A stretch of DNA of 64,000 nt, from NCBI GenBank assembly GCA_001599615.1, contig BCHJ01000014.1, positions 578,484 to 642,483 of the forward strand, given 5' to 3'. Source of the stretch: Thielaviopsis euricoi. Taxonomy: Eukaryota > Ascomycota > Sordariomycetes > Microascales > Ceratocystidaceae. Below, one piece after another: positions 36,182-48,064 of this stretch. Numbering within the stretch: the first letter of the stretch is position 1; each line of letters begins with the position of its first letter. The notes beneath the pieces are model-generated. The model made no database searches. It had not been told where the DNA came from and saw nothing but the letters and a program-made list of their open reading frames with translations. Position numbers and translations under genes: made by a program.

Positions 36182-36792
36182 ATGCCGTCTATCCATCTCC
36201 TTCGTCGTCTTACGCTGCGGCCTGCTGCCGGCCTTCTTCTCGGCGGCTCGTCGATTGTGGCGTATCGAAGCCGGACGACTGTCTTCAAGATGGACGGCCA
36301 GGCCATGATATCCCAGTCGACGCCCGTCATGGTCGAATCTCGCTACTCAAGAAGACGGCGGCCGAGAGAGTTGACGCCCAGGGCAGAAACTATCAGTCAG
36401 ATCTCAAGCGGCTGTGTGGCAGGTGAGATTGGCCTCTTTGTTTGTGTTTATTCTGTGGCTGCCTTTTCACTGACATTTTATTGTTAAAGGCCTATTAGCT
36501 GGAATTGCAGTTTCCATGATCTCCAAGGTCATCATCTTTATTGCAGGTGCTATTGCTTCAACTACAGTGGTAAGCTGTCACCACTCAATCATCAAGAATC
36601 CTTCTTGCGTAGCCCGGCCGGACTCACATCTCTCACTAGCTCGCGTATCGCTTAGGCCTCAACCCTTGGTCATTCCTGCGTGTCCCAGAGCGCTACAAGC
36701 CTCAGAATGTCTTGCCGAGAATTACGCATAAACTTCCGTTCAAGGCTGCCTTCAGTGTCACATTCTTGCTTGCTGCCTTTGCGCGTATTTAA
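36182..36792 (+). CDS. FUN14-domain-like small mitochondrial membrane protein
   Basis: Three exons (36182-36422, 36490-36569, 36640-36792) give 157 residues. The first 25 residues are basic, with Ser, Leu and Arg and no acids (MPSIHLLRRLTLRPAAG), fitting a mitochondrial presequence. A Gly/Ala-spaced hydrophobic hairpin follows at about residues 73-105 (GCVAGLLAGIAVSMISKV, then IIFIAGAIASTTVLAYRLGL). The protein ends in a third hydrophobic stretch, PFKAAFSVTFLLAAFARI. The order (polar N-part, glycine-rich hairpin, short loop, hydrophobic end) matches fungal FUN14-family proteins, whose animal relative FUNDC1 is an outer-membrane mitophagy receptor. I see no clear LIR motif, and the family call rests on pattern alone. 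Only about 120 bases separate it from the convergent aminopeptidase gene. Confidence 0.62.
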
Positions 36793-36911
36793 ATCAAATT
36801 TGAGACTGCTATGGTCCTTAACAATACAGTTTATTAAAAGGTATCAATATGATGGATGTGTGGTGGTGCTAGTGGTATATGCGTCAAGGTGTGTGGGTTG
36901 TGGTGATACGT

Positions 36912-39032
36912 TTACGCCAACGGCGACGTCTCTCTCTTGAGCCACTCCAGAGCAATGGGGTCGTTGGCGAAACGCTCCTTCATCTTCTCATACACATCGG
37001 CATGCGACTCGTTGATCCAGGCCTTTTCGGCCTCGGTGAGGAGGCTGGTGTCAATCAGCTTCTGGCAGTAAGGCACCATGGTGACGTGCTCAAAGCCAAG
37101 GTATGGCTTCTCACCAAACATGTGCGAGGTCTCAACCTCCTTAACCATGATGATGTTCTCGATACGGATACCGAAGGAGCCGTCCTCGTAGTATCCAGGC
37201 TCGTTGGAGATGACGTTGCCGGGAGCCAGAGGGACGGCAGCGTAGGCGACACGAGCACCAATGCCGATGGGACCCTCGTGGACATTGAGGTAGGATCCAA
37301 CACCGTGGCCGGTACCATGTCTGTAGTCAAGACCCTCCTTCTGTAAGTGTGTTAGTTATGGATGTTGACTTGCTTTGCTTAGTATTGGCAACGGTCTGTT
37401 ACATACCCAGAGGAACTGTCTCGCAAGGCCGTCCAGAGCATAGCCTGAAGTGCCCTTGGGGAACACGGCCATGTCCAGCGCAATGTTTCCCTTGAGAACC
37501 AGAGTGTAGGCCTTCTTCTCGAAGTCGGTGGGGGTGCCAAAGTGCAGGGTACGAGTGGTGTCGGTGGTACCGTCGAGGTACTGAGCACCAGAGTCGCACA
37601 GGTAAATGGCCTTGGGGTCAATCACGGAGCAGCTGCCACGCTCGGGCTTGTAGTGAATTACGGCGCCGCTGATTAAATGGTTAGCCAACATGCTTCTTTT
37701 TGTAAACACCGATAAGGGTAAACACTCACTTGGGGCCGGTGGAGGAAATAGTGTCAAACGACAGACCAACAAACATGTCCTGCTTGCTGCGGAGAGCTTC
37801 AAGCTTATCAGAAGCCGTAATCTCATCAATAACGCTCTCCTTGACAATCAGCTCGTGCTCCAGCCAGGCAAAGTACTCAATCAGAGCAGCACCATCACGG
37901 ATGTGGCACTGGCGCATGCCCTCAAGCTCTGTCTGGTTCTTGATAGCCTTGGCATTAGCCACAGGGCTTCTGATTTCTTCAACATTGTTTTTACCGCCAA
38001 GAGCCAGCTGCAGGGCCCAAGAGGCCTTATCAGAGATGGCAAAACGGCTAGGAGGAACGGCCGAGATATCGTTTGCGGCAGGGGCAAGAGCCTCGCAGTC
38101 CTCAAAGAAGGACTCATAAGGCTTGACGGTGACGTTCATCTTCTCGAGCTCGGGGAGAACGTCACTCGAGAGCTTCTGCTGGTCGACGTACAGAGTGGCC
38201 GCATCGGGGGTCACAATGGCGTAGGAGAAGAAAATGGGGCAGTAAGCAATGTCAGATCCACGCAGGTTGAACAGCCATGCAATCTCGTCGAGCATCGACA
38301 GCACGAAGCCAGCCAGCTTCTTCTTTTCCAGTTCCTTGCGCAGACCGGCCAGCTTGGACTGGACGTCCTCACCGGCAAACTTCTCGGGAAGAACCTTGAT
38401 AGGGCTGCTGGGAACAGCCGGGCGCTCGGCACCCCAGACCAGGTCAATCAGGTTTTCTCTGATGGGCAGCAGGTTGGTGCCAGCAGATCTGTTGATGGCC
38501 ACGTCCAGCTTCTGGGCTACAGCAGGAGGCAGAAGGGTGGGGTCAACAGCCACAACCTTACCACCGGTAGCCTCTTCGGCGATCCACTCCTGCCAGGTCG
38601 GGACATCAGGAATGCCCTGCTTGAGCAGCGCCCAGTTGCTGTCCAGCTGCTTGGCGGCCTGGTTGAAGTAGCGTCCGTCAGTAGACAGAATGGCCTTGTC
38701 CATGGAAACAACAGCACAGCCAGCGGAACCCGTGAAGCCGGAGATGAACTCACGGCGGGCGTGGCAGTCGGCCGTGTACTCGGAGGAGTGGCTGTCCTCG
38801 GAGGGGACAACTTTTGGCGAGTTAGCACATGCAGTTCGGAAGCAACAAAAGACAGACGATGAATTGAAGAAAGATGATTGAATAGATATAATATGGTGAT
38901 AGTGATGGAAGAAACAAGAATCGCAATGAAAACGAGAGACTAGGACTCACTGTAAATATCGACCTTGCGCTCACTCATGACCTGGCGCAGAGCAGCCAGG
39001 CGCTCAGAGGTGCTGATCTTGCTTTCGGCCAT
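36912..39032 (-). CDS. AMPP: Cytosolic Xaa-Pro aminopeptidase P (M24B family)
   Basis: This metallopeptidase removes an N-terminal residue that precedes proline. Four exons on the minus strand (38951-39032, 37730-38810, 37407-37668, 36912-37340) give 617 residues. It has the long three-domain layout of the XPNPEP1 type: two creatinase-like N-terminal domains (from VDIYIVPSEDSHSSEY and GFTGSAG), then the pita-bread catalytic domain. The metal ligands are all present: Asp in LCDSGAQYLDGTTDTTRT (two Asp), His in HGTGHGVGSYLNVHEGP, and Glu in NEPGYYEDGSFGIRIEN (two Glu). The start MAESKISTSERLAALR lacks a targeting signal, so it should be cytosolic. Yeast Fra1 belongs to the same family; whether the iron-regulatory role holds here cannot be told. 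Confidence 0.94.
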
Positions 39033-41027
39033 ACTGGATACAAGACGGGCGGTACGGTTAGAGTATAGGATGGAAGACAAGAAAGAAGTAGCCGGCGGCA
39101 GTCGGCCTGATGAGCAAAATGAATGTGAAGAGAATAATTTGAGCCGATGGGCAAAACCGGTAAGAGATCTGGGATTGGCAGATTTCCTCCACATTGTTTG
39201 CGACGGACGGAGCACGGCGCCCTTTTTAAAGAAAACCAGCAAGGCGAAGCAAGAGAGCTGTATGTACTGTAATGGAGGGGCGGCCTATAACCTTCTACAG
39301 CTCGGATCACATTCTACTCTATTTAATAGTAGCTCAAGCTCCAAGTAACCAATAAACTAGCAGTACTACTGTATAAACCTAAACTACACCGCACCGACCT
39401 GCCTCTGTAGGCTACTCTTGCTTTGTTCATAAGACTAAAAAGATGCAGAGGCCCGTCATACGATTGACCCGCTGTTTCCCTGATTTCGCTCATTTACCAC
39501 TACTTATCAGCGTGTATACGGGAGCGAATTCATCTTCTATCACGGCGTCAACAGCACTGGGCGCCCTGTGTTCTGTATTTTGTGTTATTTTTTTCTGTGC
39601 TGCCCTTTTGGTCCGCTCTGGGCAGGCAGGCCTAAACGACCTGTTTTTATCTTACTTATGGCTCTGAAACTGCGTACATCGACACACGCTAAACAGCAAT
39701 AGGGCAGGGCAGGCCCACTGAAGGGACCTTTCTAGTACCGGTATAGGAAGGTATCTCTTGCCAAAAACAGTGGGCTCGGAGTGAAGAAATGGGCATGCCG
39801 CTTGATTTCGGTACAATACTCACGATAGGGCTTCTGCTAAGAAGCCTAACCACTTGCCATATTGGGCTACTATTTCAAGTTCAACAAAGCCCAGTCGTGC
39901 ATTTGAACCATGAATGACGTTTCTCTTGGCTCAGAGAACGAACCGGCCGCTTATGCATGGGTGGCTTTTCATCCAAGCTGGTTGTTATCAAGAAAATAGT
40001 ATAAATAAAACCGAAAGCCTAGTGACAATGACGGCATTTATATTCTTGCTACTAATACTGCTGCAGTAGCTGGTTATTTGCACAAAACAGAACAGAACAG
40101 GAACAGCGCTCTACTCCAAGAGAAGCAGAAGAAAGCAGGGAGAAACTTTCTAGCACTGATCTGATTGACCGAAAACCCCCACTACGTACTAACGCAGGCA
40201 GCTTGCATAGCTAGGCTAGTGGGGTCAGACCTTGCTCCTTTTTTTTTTTCTTTGTCCTTTCCTTTCCATTTTCTCTACTGTAGAGGTCGTTATAAGTAGT
40301 CCGTCACAGTATAAAACAATCAAATGCAAAACGACAGGACCTCTCAATATGCAGCTCTTGCCTTCCGTTTCACGTCTCAGTTCGCTTGACCTTACGCCTT
40401 GGCCCTTACTATGTACTTGTATATTATGGGCCACCTCATATGTTTATTCTAGCCTTGTCATCAGCTTGACAAAGTGTAGATATTTGCCAGCCTTGCGATA
40501 ATAATGCTCTGATTTTGCCATCTTCTGCTGCTTTGTGTCAGATGGGTTCTCAAGGGATTGTCTAGCCTTTTGATCCACTCAGCCTTTTCTAGTCAGTACT
40601 GCTATATTTGTTTTTTTTCTATTTTTTTTTTCGTTTCATTAGAGAATTATCCAGTCATGATCAAGCAGCGTTCACGTATATCCTGTATGTGACCTTTTTT
40701 TGCTGTTTAACTACCCCGATTAATTCATACTTTCTCCTATAATTGTGTTTGCTTAATATAGTTGCCTGCAAACGGACGGATTCGACTTGGAAATTCAATT
40801 CTGGGCTGCAGACACTTGAAATAAAATTCAACCTTTGTTTCACGGGCTGGGCTGAGCCAATTGCTCCTCGGCTCAATCTTGTTCAGTCATCAACGCCAAC
40901 GCCAACTCGGGCAACGTCTATTATTGTGTAAAGCAAGTGCAGACGTTATTTACCTTCTAGACCTAGTCTTCAAGTATCTTATCTTCTCTGATCTTGGCTG
41001 GTGTTCTTAGAGCTGCAGCATTTCGCC
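39033..41027. promoter_or_regulatory. Upstream region between aminopeptidase P and karyopherin genes
   Basis: Two kilobases between divergent starts, with no open frame that resembles a gene. Both promoters must lie here. No RNA gene is recognisable. Confidence 0.45.
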
Positions 41028-44000
41028 ATGGCGTCCATAGCCGCCCCGACCTCCATAGACGAGGTTGAATCTGTATGTCTAGATTCTGAATCTGTGGTGA
41101 AACTCTCTAACCTTGCGTACATAGCTGATCTTGACTCTCTATGATCCTGCCTCTGTAAGCAATGTATCGCAGATTCAAGCCGCTCTTCATCAAGTTCAAA
41201 AGTCGCCCGGGGGCTGGAGAATTGCCCACGAACTTCTAGGCCGGCGAGATGAGAAAGTTTGCTTTTTTGGAGTTCTCACCTTCATCATCAAACTAAACAC
41301 TGAGAGGTTGGTTAGATGGTGCCCCTTGTTCAAAGAATGGCATGACACAGTTATTCTAACAGAGTCTATAGTGAGACCCTGAACCCGACCGAGGCAACAG
41401 AGCTCAGAGATACTCTGTTACAATGGCTAGTTACGTATGCAACGGAGGGCTCCAGCAAGCTTGTTTTGCAGAAGCTATCGACTGCTCTCGTAACCTTTTA
41501 CTTGCGTTTCTCCAAGTCCTGGAGCCATGCTGTTCGCCATACTCTCAGTGCTCTTTCGGTCCGCTCAGCAAACCCTCTCACCACAGACATCACCGACGTT
41601 ACGCCATCACCGCGCGCAGTCTTGGTGGCTCTCCTCTTTTCAACCGATCTGGCAGAAGAAGCCAGTAAGATGGATCCCAACTCCACTGCAAAGTATGTTA
41701 TTTTCTCTGTTGTTCTACTGCTGCATTCTGTTATCATAGGTCAAAACAAAACATATGCTAATACGCCATCCTCTCTAGCCTGGACCTCTTCGATTCGCTA
41801 CAGGAAAATATTGAAGATGTCTGTTCCTTGATTCTCCATGGCATCCAGATACACATGGAAAATCCCAGTTTGAATCACGATGTGGCCGAGGCCTCGATTC
41901 GCTGCCTCCAGGTACGGCACCCCCCAATTTGGTGGATGATATACTTGGTATCTTGCTTATATTGGCTGACATGTGAGTATTTGCCCAGGCTTGGGTCTCA
42001 CTTTCGCAACGGTTTCTGGCAAAGGCCACTGAAAACTCAAACGGCTTCAAGTCTTTGATTCTCACCGTCATTGAGATGATGAGCAAGACCCAGGTTCACT
42101 ATCCGGCCGGTACAGAATTGTTGATCGATCTGCTCTCGTACAACACGGCTCTCCTGACGCCGCAACATTTCGACGCTATTTACGCTCTTCTCTTTGGCCC
42201 AGTTGGTCAAATGTACTACTCTCGCTTACTCGGTGGCGACTTTGAGTTTGAGTGCCTGCAGTATGGCTTGATTGCCATTGCGCTGGCCGATTGCCAGGTC
42301 TCGTCACTGGTTACTACCGCTGGGCCTCGGGAAGAGCAGCTGCTCAACATGCTCAGCGGCTTCGTCGCGACACAGGGCTATCCTGCTGTTGATGATAAGT
42401 TCTTTGTCCCTGCTATCGAGCTATGGTGTAACATTGCGGAATCCCTCGCAGATGAGTGTCCTTCACAGGATGAGCCCAATGCCAGTCTTAAGTATCTCGC
42501 CAAGGTTTCTCAAACGGTGTACGGCAAGATTGTGCTCCCTCCTCCGGATGAGTTGGCCGACTGGGACTCGAGTGAGAAGGACTCGTTCGGCAGCGCCCGC
42601 CGTGACGTTGCAGACTTTTTGGAGGCGGCGCACTCTTCACTGGGTGACGATCTCTTGTCCTACTATGGCCGGCTCATGCTAGAAAAGCTGGGTCTCAATG
42701 CCTGGAAAGAGCTTGAGAGTGTTGCCTATTGTCTTGGGGCTTTCACATACTGCTTTTCTCGAGACGACTCAACCGACGCCATCATTCTTCCCATCTTCTC
42801 TGAGGACTTGTTCGCTCTTCTGCATCCGTCAAACACTCAGATGCCCGCGCGTTGCCGTCAAACCTGCATTGGCCTAATTGAAAAGTTCTCGGGCTTTTTC
42901 CAGAGAAATGTCGATAGGCTTCCATCGGCCTTGACCGTACTGTTTTCTGTTATTGGCGACGCAACCCTGACAGCTCCTGCCACCAAGTCAATCTACGAGC
43001 TCTGCACGTCATGTAAAGACGTCTTGATGCCCGAAGCGCCCGGGTTCATTGACCAGTACCGCACCATGATGAGCAATCATGTCATTGACTGCATCACTCG
43101 TGAAAAGCTAGCTGGGGCCATAGCCTCTGTCATCCAAGCCGTTCAAGATGAGGAGACGCAACTTGGCTACCTCTCGCAAATGATGGACGTCATTGAGCAA
43201 GATGTCAAGCTGGGTTTAAACCTGCTCTCGAATCCCAGCATGTGGCAGGCGCCCAATGTCACCGGCTGCTCAGCTCGTTGCTACTCCAATCTCGAGCCGG
43301 GAGAGTTTGCTAGTCACGTGGCGATCAGATCACTCCGGTGTCTGCTGTGTGTGGCCAAGGATATCCGCTCGTCCGTCGATCATACAAATCTAGACGCAGC
43401 AATTGCACCTATCTCTGACCGCCTGGCTGCTGTGCAGTCTCGCCTTATGCAGACTCTGGCTGGGGTTCAGTCTTCATTCCCAACAGACGGCGAGATTGTC
43501 GATGTCATTTGCCAGATTCTCCGTACGGGCATCTCCGAGTCGTCACCAGGCCCGTTTGTGTTCCCTGTGGAGCAAATTACGCAATATCTCACATCTCAGC
43601 CATTCCATACGCCTCGTATCGCCGCCCTGGTTGCTACGGCTTGTTCGCTAGCAAGCTCTCTCTCCCGAAAACAAGTCAATAATCAATCTATGATACTGAC
43701 TGAACTTACCAACTGGGTGATTGGCCTTGTCAAACAACTTCCTGGTAAGACTGTACTGTTGAGTTCTGTATGATCCTCTCATTGACATATATCTACACAG
43801 ACGTTGAAAGTGACGCTGAGTTGGCTCAAAATGCCCTCTACTTTGCAGAGATTATCGTCAAGACACCCGAAAACACGCTCCTACTGCTCCAATCTCAACC
43901 TGGAGAATCACTAGAGGCCATTTTTGGCTTTAGCCTCAAGGTCCTTGACAGCAAGGAGCCGCTGGCTAAAACAGCTTCCCTCGAATTTTGGGTATGGAAC

Positions 44001-44483
44001 TACTATCGCTGCTACTGCTATGAACCAATTCCTCTTCACCTCCTCGCTAACCTACCTTCAGACTACCTTTCTTGGCCACCCCATGCCCCTTGACCCGTCA
44101 GATTTATACCGCAAGGCCATGGACGAACTTGGTCCCAATATCTCTGCAGCCCTGATGCGCAATATTGGCGGAAACGCATCACGCAGCGAACTCGACAAGT
44201 TTGCATCTCCAATCAAGAAAATGGTCACTACAAAGCCGCAGGCAAAGACCTGGCTAGACGCTGCACTTCTCGATCCCGGCTTTCCCAGCACCAAAGCTAC
44301 TGATGCTGAAAAGAGCCAGTTTGTGAGGAAGCTAATTGTGTAAGTTTCTCATTCATTGCTGCTACTAGGATACTGGTCATGATCTAACATTGAATCAGGG
44401 CACGGGGCTCCCGCAACACCAACCAAATTATCCGAGATTTCTGGCTGGCCTGCCGTGGCACGCAATTCGCTTACGTGTCATAA
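41028..44483 (+). CDS. Importin-beta-family karyopherin, importin-13/Kap122-like
   Basis: Eight exons (41028-41072, 41125-41306, 41372-41692, 41779-41911, 41989-43744, 43801-43991, 44062-44339, 44399-44483) give 996 residues, the size of importin-beta proteins. The sequence is helical throughout, as in HEAT-repeat receptors. The N-terminus (VESLILTLYDP, then GGWRIAHELLGRRDEKVCFFGVLTFIIKLN) matches the RanGTP-binding N-terminal HEAT repeats of the importin-13/Mtr10 branch. The end reads NTNQIIRDFWLACRGTQFAYVS. It should carry cargo through nuclear pores. The splice donor of exon 2 (GTTGGT) is weak, yet this intron is needed to keep the frame. Assignment to importin-13/Kap122 rather than Mtr10/transportin-3 is by overall impression. 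Confidence 0.85.
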
Positions 44484-44702
44484 TACAAGCCGCTATCTGT
44501 GAAGAATCAAGCCGAGGGCTTCAGATGGTCGGTCGGTGTGTCTATCTGCAGTGATAAGGATCAGTGATTCAAGATTTAGGGGGGAGATGGTATGCTACTT
44601 GAAAAAAAAAGACACATGGTGGATATGGTAGATATGATAATGAATGACATTATCTCTATTGTACTATTATACACGGCTATCATGCCTTATATCTCCTCTA
44701 GC

Positions 44703-46121
44703 TTAAAGTCCCACTGCAGTTCTGATAAGATGCATCGTTTCAGCCGCACGCTGACGGGCCTTCTCTGCGCTCTTCTCCTGCACATGATCGACATACTTGC
44801 CATCATCCTCTGACATAATTCTCAGATAGCGGTCTCTCATGCCATCCAGGGCGGTAATCACAGCCTCGGACGTCTTCGTTTTCAGTCCCTTGAGACTATC
44901 ACCCGCCATGGCGTCGGCCAGTTGCACGGGCGAGCGCTCGGCGTCGTCAAAAGCCGACAGGATATCGAGTAGGTTGGACACACCGGGGCGCTTCTCGGGG
45001 TCGTACGACACGTTGTTTTCCGAGTCGGTCAGCGATGACATTATTTTCTTGTGGATGGCTTCAGCGCTATCCGTGATCAAGATACGCGACTTGGGGTCTT
45101 TGTGAGACTTGGACATCTTCTGCGTCGGGGACTGAAGGGACATGATACGGCGCTCGGGGGCTGTAAACAGTGTTAGTGTGGACCTGTACATGTGTGTTGA
45201 TCAAGAGAGTATGGTGCGTACGGATAATAGACTGTGGGGGTACAAGAATCTTGCTCTTGTACGTGCTGTTGAAGTTGGTCACGCATTCACGCGCAAACTC
45301 TAGATGCTGGCGTTGATCATCGCCAACGGGGACGTGCGTAGCACTGTAACGATAATATTAGCTTTATTTCGGTCATATCGCAAGTTGTGATTCGCCGAAG
45401 AACATACCGATAGATCAGAATATCCGCTGCCTGCAATACAGGGTACGAAAAGAGACCCAGCTTCAGCGCCGAACGCGCCTTTTCATCCTGCATATCAGCA
45501 GTTGATGAGAGCGATAGTTTGGACTACAAAGCCATACACACGTTAGACACACCGCCACCCGCTCATCACCACTGGGGTCAAGTACTTGCCTTCCACTGCG
45601 TCATGCGAGAAAGATAGCCTACGGAAGCCGTGCAGCTCAGAATCCACATGAGCTCGCTATGCGCCGGAACCTACAAATTCACTCCCGCCACGAAGTTAGA
45701 TCATCTATCGCATTCGGCATTCAAAAGACAGAAGGGACAAGAGAGAAAACCATCATACTGATGACTGGTAAAACAGCGTGCACCGCTCTGGGTCTAGTCC
45801 CGCCGCCAACAGCGCCGCCATGGTCTCCCGCTTCGACTGCCTCAGCTTGTCCGCCCCAATCGGCACCGTAATCGCATGCAGATCCACCACTGAATACAGC
45901 AGCTCCGTCGTGTCCCGTGGCTCATCCTGCATGCGCACCCACTGCCGAATCGCCCCGAGATAGTTTCCAATATGCGGTGTTCCCGTCGGCTGGATGCCCG
46001 AGAAAATAACCTTCTGGGGTTTCGGCGATGGCGGAGCAGTTGAAGAATACGCCGCGCGGCGAGAAAGGCTGGATAGTCGGCATGGCCGGGCTGTGATCCG
46101 GGGAAGCGCGCGAGAATACAT
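44703..46121 (-). pseudogene. MSW1: Mitochondrial tryptophanyl-tRNA synthetase gene with a one-base frame break
   Basis: The enzyme charges mitochondrial tRNA-Trp. Five exons on the minus strand (45759-46121, 45590-45670, 45408-45524, 45222-45343, 44703-45160) cover the whole family: a basic presequence (MYSRALPRITARPCR), the ATP-binding motif GTPHIGNYLGAIRQW, VPAHSELMWILSCT, SRMTQWKSK, GLFSYPVLQAADILIYRATHVPVG, and KMSKS in SPTQKMSKSHKD. Inside exon 3 the frame breaks at a run of five T (plus strand 45480-45484). Upstream the frame reads WKSKLSLSSTADMQ; the conserved GLFSYPVLQAADI lies in another frame, as if one base were extra. All other exons fit perfectly. An assembly indel in the homopolymer is likeliest, and the living gene would have 379 residues. 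The intron after exon 2 uses a GC donor (AAG|GCAAGT). Typed as pseudogene only because the sequence as given is broken. Confidence 0.85.
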
Positions 46122-46565
46122 TTTTTTTTCCTCTCGTTCTATGGCTCTATAAGAGTCTTTATAAGTTTACTTTTATTTTAATATCTAGATGCGGTCCCTG
46201 TTTGTAGTTGAAGCCATGTTCATTTGCGCAAGTGGGGCATCGATACATGCAGACATATCATTTAGGGTCCGGCAAAATCAACCATACAAAATAGCTAAAG
46301 AAAATTTTGGGTCACCGAAAACGCTGTAAACCGATTCAAGGTAAAGAAGCAAGAAACAAATCGTTGATATGTATCAGTAAAAAAAAATATTACCAATATC
46401 CAACCATGATTGTAGTTTTAATACAGTATTCTAATGTACACTTTGCATCCTGTACTTCTCCACAAGCGTCCCATCTAAATCATACAATGCGCAAACAATA
46501 CTTTACATGGCCCGTAGATTGGCCCTCTGGGTCCGTCCCCGTCTGCTTTCACGTTAACAATACCT
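46122..46565. other. Spacer between MSW1 and the uS10m gene
   Basis: AT-rich spacer holding the MSW1 upstream region and the 3' end of the ribosomal protein gene. No gene seen. Confidence 0.5.
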
Positions 46566-47623
46566 TTAAGCAGACTTCTCCTCCTGCGCCTTCTCAGTAA
46601 CAGCATCACGGTACGGCCGGCGGAACTTGGGCTGCTCGACCAGCTTCTCCAGCTCCTCCAGATCCTTGAACTTGTACGGACGGTCCTGAGCAAAGTGGCC
46701 CCAGGCCGTATCCATGGCCTCCGACTCGGGAAGCTCGGCGTCCATCGTCTTGCCGACACCTGTAGTGACAAAATAAGATTAGAATGGTGATGACATATTT
46801 CACATGTGATTTCACAGGGCCACATACCAAGCTCGCTAAACTCCCACACATTGGCCTTCATACCAACACCGTAAAACGCGTGCTTGCGCAGAAACGCCAG
46901 CCACACCTGGATAGCCTCCGGGTGGCCATCGCGGATCTGAATCAACCGACGCTTGGTCACACGCTCAAAGTTTTCCTGCGACTTCTTGAAAATGAAGTGC
47001 GAACGCGGCACTGTCCACCGCTCCGTAATCTGCGGCAAATTGACAGGACCGTACGCCGGAAGGTTGAGGTAAAACGCCGCGCGCAATGCGAAATCCGCAA
47101 AGAACTCCAGTGGTCTCAAACTGTACGAGCGCAACTGCAAGTCACATGAAGGAATGCCGTACTTGGCCGTGTGCTTGAGCGGCTTCAGGTAAATGGCCTG
47201 CACGCTCATCGGCAGCCGCTTCAGCTTCTCCTCCTCTTCGGTGGCGGCCGCTTCGGCTGCTGCCTTGCCGGCGGGTATCGGCGCGAAATCATTTGCTGCC
47301 TTCGTTGTCGGGATGGCAAACTTGGGTTTTTGGGGGGCCGCAGCCGCAGCCGCGGGCTTCGAAGCAGGCTTCGCGGTCGACTTCGGGGTCACGGGTTCAG
47401 CACCGCGCGCTGCGGACTGGCTCAGGCATCGGATGCTGCTAGGGGCCTATACAAAGAAAAACACCACAGCGTCAGTATAAGAAGGTTGCGATACTTGATT
47501 CCACTGGTATGTTCAATTCCGCGTCGCTCAAAACGGTTCATAGACCAGAAATTCAGTTTCCACACATACGAATGAGGGCCGCAGAGAGGCAATCGCCCGC
47601 GGCAATAATGTTGAGCCCTGCAT
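46566..47623 (-). CDS. RSM10: Mitochondrial small-subunit ribosomal protein uS10m
   Basis: uS10m is part of the head of the mitochondrial ribosomal small subunit. Three exons on the minus strand (47570-47623, 46828-47446, 46566-46759) give 288 residues. The uS10 core is plain: QLRSYSLRPLEFFADFALR, then RWTVPRSHFIFKKSQENFERVTKRRLIQI and AFLRKHAFYGVGMKANVW. Exon 1 and the start of exon 2 give a basic, Ser/Arg-rich presequence (MQGSTLLPRAIASLRPSF). A Lys/Pro/Ala-rich linker of about 60 residues separates it from the core (PKSTAKPASKPAAAAAAPQ). The last exon is a charged extension. The splice junction restores SELGVGKTMD. Confidence 0.92.
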
Positions 47624-48064
47624 GGTATTGGTATCACTTGTGGCAGCAAAGAGTGAAACAAAGTGGAGGTCGGCCAACAAGTTGAAGCTACGACAGTGCA
47701 AGGCTTCGTTCGGTATTCTCTTCTTTTCCTTCCGTGGATCAGCCGTGCGGCAATGAATGCGAACAGCGACAAAATCTAATGTGGGGCGGCAAGCAAATTC
47801 ACTTAGTGGGGTTATCTTTATACAGTGGGAAAAAAAATTGAAGAAAACAAAAATTTCATTATCGGGTATCATAATAATTGCACCAAGCATCCCAATTTTT
47901 CTCAGGGCCTCAGGTCCCGTCCAATTCCCTAAGTAACCAATTTTAATCTAGAACAGAAAATAAAAACTCCAAAGATGTAACCCAAAAATATAGCTGTAGA
48001 CAAGACAGCTAACATGCAAACAAAAAAAAATGAAGCAAAAGAAAAAGAACCCGCTTCCAAGGCT
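47624..48064. other. Spacer between uS10m and FCF2 genes
   Basis: 441 bases, AT-rich, with the uS10m promoter and the FCF2 3' end. Nothing else seen. Confidence 0.5.

Noticed and set aside
45485..45524. An alternative acceptor (AAAAAG just before GCGCGT) to repair the MSW1 frame
   Set aside because: It would delete the conserved SKL after WK and shorten a loop to fewer residues than I expect, and the acceptor context is poor; kept only as a test in the finding.
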